From: Agriotes lineatus
Taxonomy: Eukaryota; Arthropoda; Insecta; Coleoptera; Elateridae
Assembly (NCBI GenBank): GCA_940337035.1
Contig: OW679203.1
Span: forward strand, 75,469,061 to 75,533,060
DNA length: 64,000 nucleotides
Direction of reading: 5' to 3'
Under the pieces are notes generated by a model. The model was not told where the DNA came from. It searched no databases and saw only the letters and a list, made by a program, of their open reading frames with translations. Every line of letters begins with the position of its first letter. The stretch's first letter is position 1. Positions 63,593 to 64,000 of this stretch are shown piece by piece. The position numbers were made by a program, and so were the translations under genes.

Positions 63593-64000
63593 TCAAAGTT
63601 TTTAAAGTTGTATAATCTAAAATGCGGCATTATCGAAGTTAATTCAATATGTTACAATAATACGTGTTTTCCCTGGTATTGTAACATTTCAAAAGTCCCT
63701 GCGAAAAAAGCTATGTACTTATAAATTTTTCTACCTCCAGTAACTCAGTCAAAGAAAATGTTCACTATCTCAAATGTATATGGTTAGGAAAACACAATAT
63801 AATTACCAACGATATATTATTGATAACTATAATTACGAAATAATTGGAAATTCTAAGCAAACTGAATTGCATATTAATCAAAATTAGCAATTTCCTGGGG
63901 GGCTGTGTTTCTTTGCTCCTTGGTAAACTGAAACCCATTCAGCAGGTATGTGTGAGCGACGGCTGCGTCTGAACTAGAGTGTAGTATATATTTTGGCCCT
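63593..64000. other. No recognisable gene
   Basis: AT-rich spacer to the end of the window, with nothing I can name. Confidence 0.45.

Overview
This window is nuclear DNA from an insect. It is probably a beetle, but the order is not certain. The evidence for an insect is a divergent ionotropic receptor gene, a family of REST/ZFY-type C2H2 zinc-finger genes, insect-type transposons, and a nuclear copy of mitochondrial DNA in the ancestral insect gene order that is readable only with the invertebrate mitochondrial code. Host genes are sparse. I support three paralogous zinc-finger genes on the + strand (CDS 6565-7737, 15488-17233, 29887-31227) and one receptor gene on the - strand (61098-62900). 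Almost everything else is mobile DNA, much of it nested.

Region by region. 1-5.7 kb: a decayed hAT transposon with its 8-bp target duplication intact, inserted in a SINE, followed by a 5S-rRNA-like SINE. 6-31.7 kb: the three zinc-finger genes. Each has a non-coding first exon, a 75-104 bp 5'UTR intron and a single coding exon, and the spaces between them hold LINE, mariner, hAT-MITE, SINE and long-inverted-repeat elements. 31822-31921 is an assembly gap, followed by about 1.6 kb with nothing recognisable. 33.6-47.2 kb: a mariner-type remnant broken by a BEL/Pao LTR retrotransposon. The BEL element itself contains a TIR element encoding a Cys-rich protein and a 5-kb LINE with both ORFs open. 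47.2-53.7 kb: a NUMT of about 6.5 kb (cytb, ND6, ND4L, ND4, ND5, tRNAs, end of ND3) into which at least three nuclear elements have jumped. 53.7-60.1 kb: a 21-bp-type minisatellite, then an RTE-type LINE fragment split by a 4,956-bp foldback transposon. 61-64 kb: the receptor gene and sparse non-coding DNA.

The most interesting object is the foldback transposon at 54879-59834. Its two arms are inverted arrays of a ~281-bp unit, its ends are identical inverted repeats (GGGTCGGTTAAC...), and it is flanked by a perfect 9-bp target duplication (AAATCCGAC). Its unique core carries a decayed gene that looks like a USP-type cysteine protease. The 9-bp duplication and arm architecture point to a Mutator/foldback-like element; the protease cargo is an inference from the Cys-box and His-box motifs. 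The second most interesting is the TIR element at 34694-36745, which ties a little-characterised Cys-rich (CXC-like) insect protein family to ~135-bp terminal inverted repeats.

The zinc-finger genes are presumably nuclear DNA-binding regulators that arose by local duplication. All three end at a stop codon followed by remnants of further fingers. The BEL element seems to be a composite: its LTRs are too different from each other to belong to one insertion, and no flanking duplication is found.
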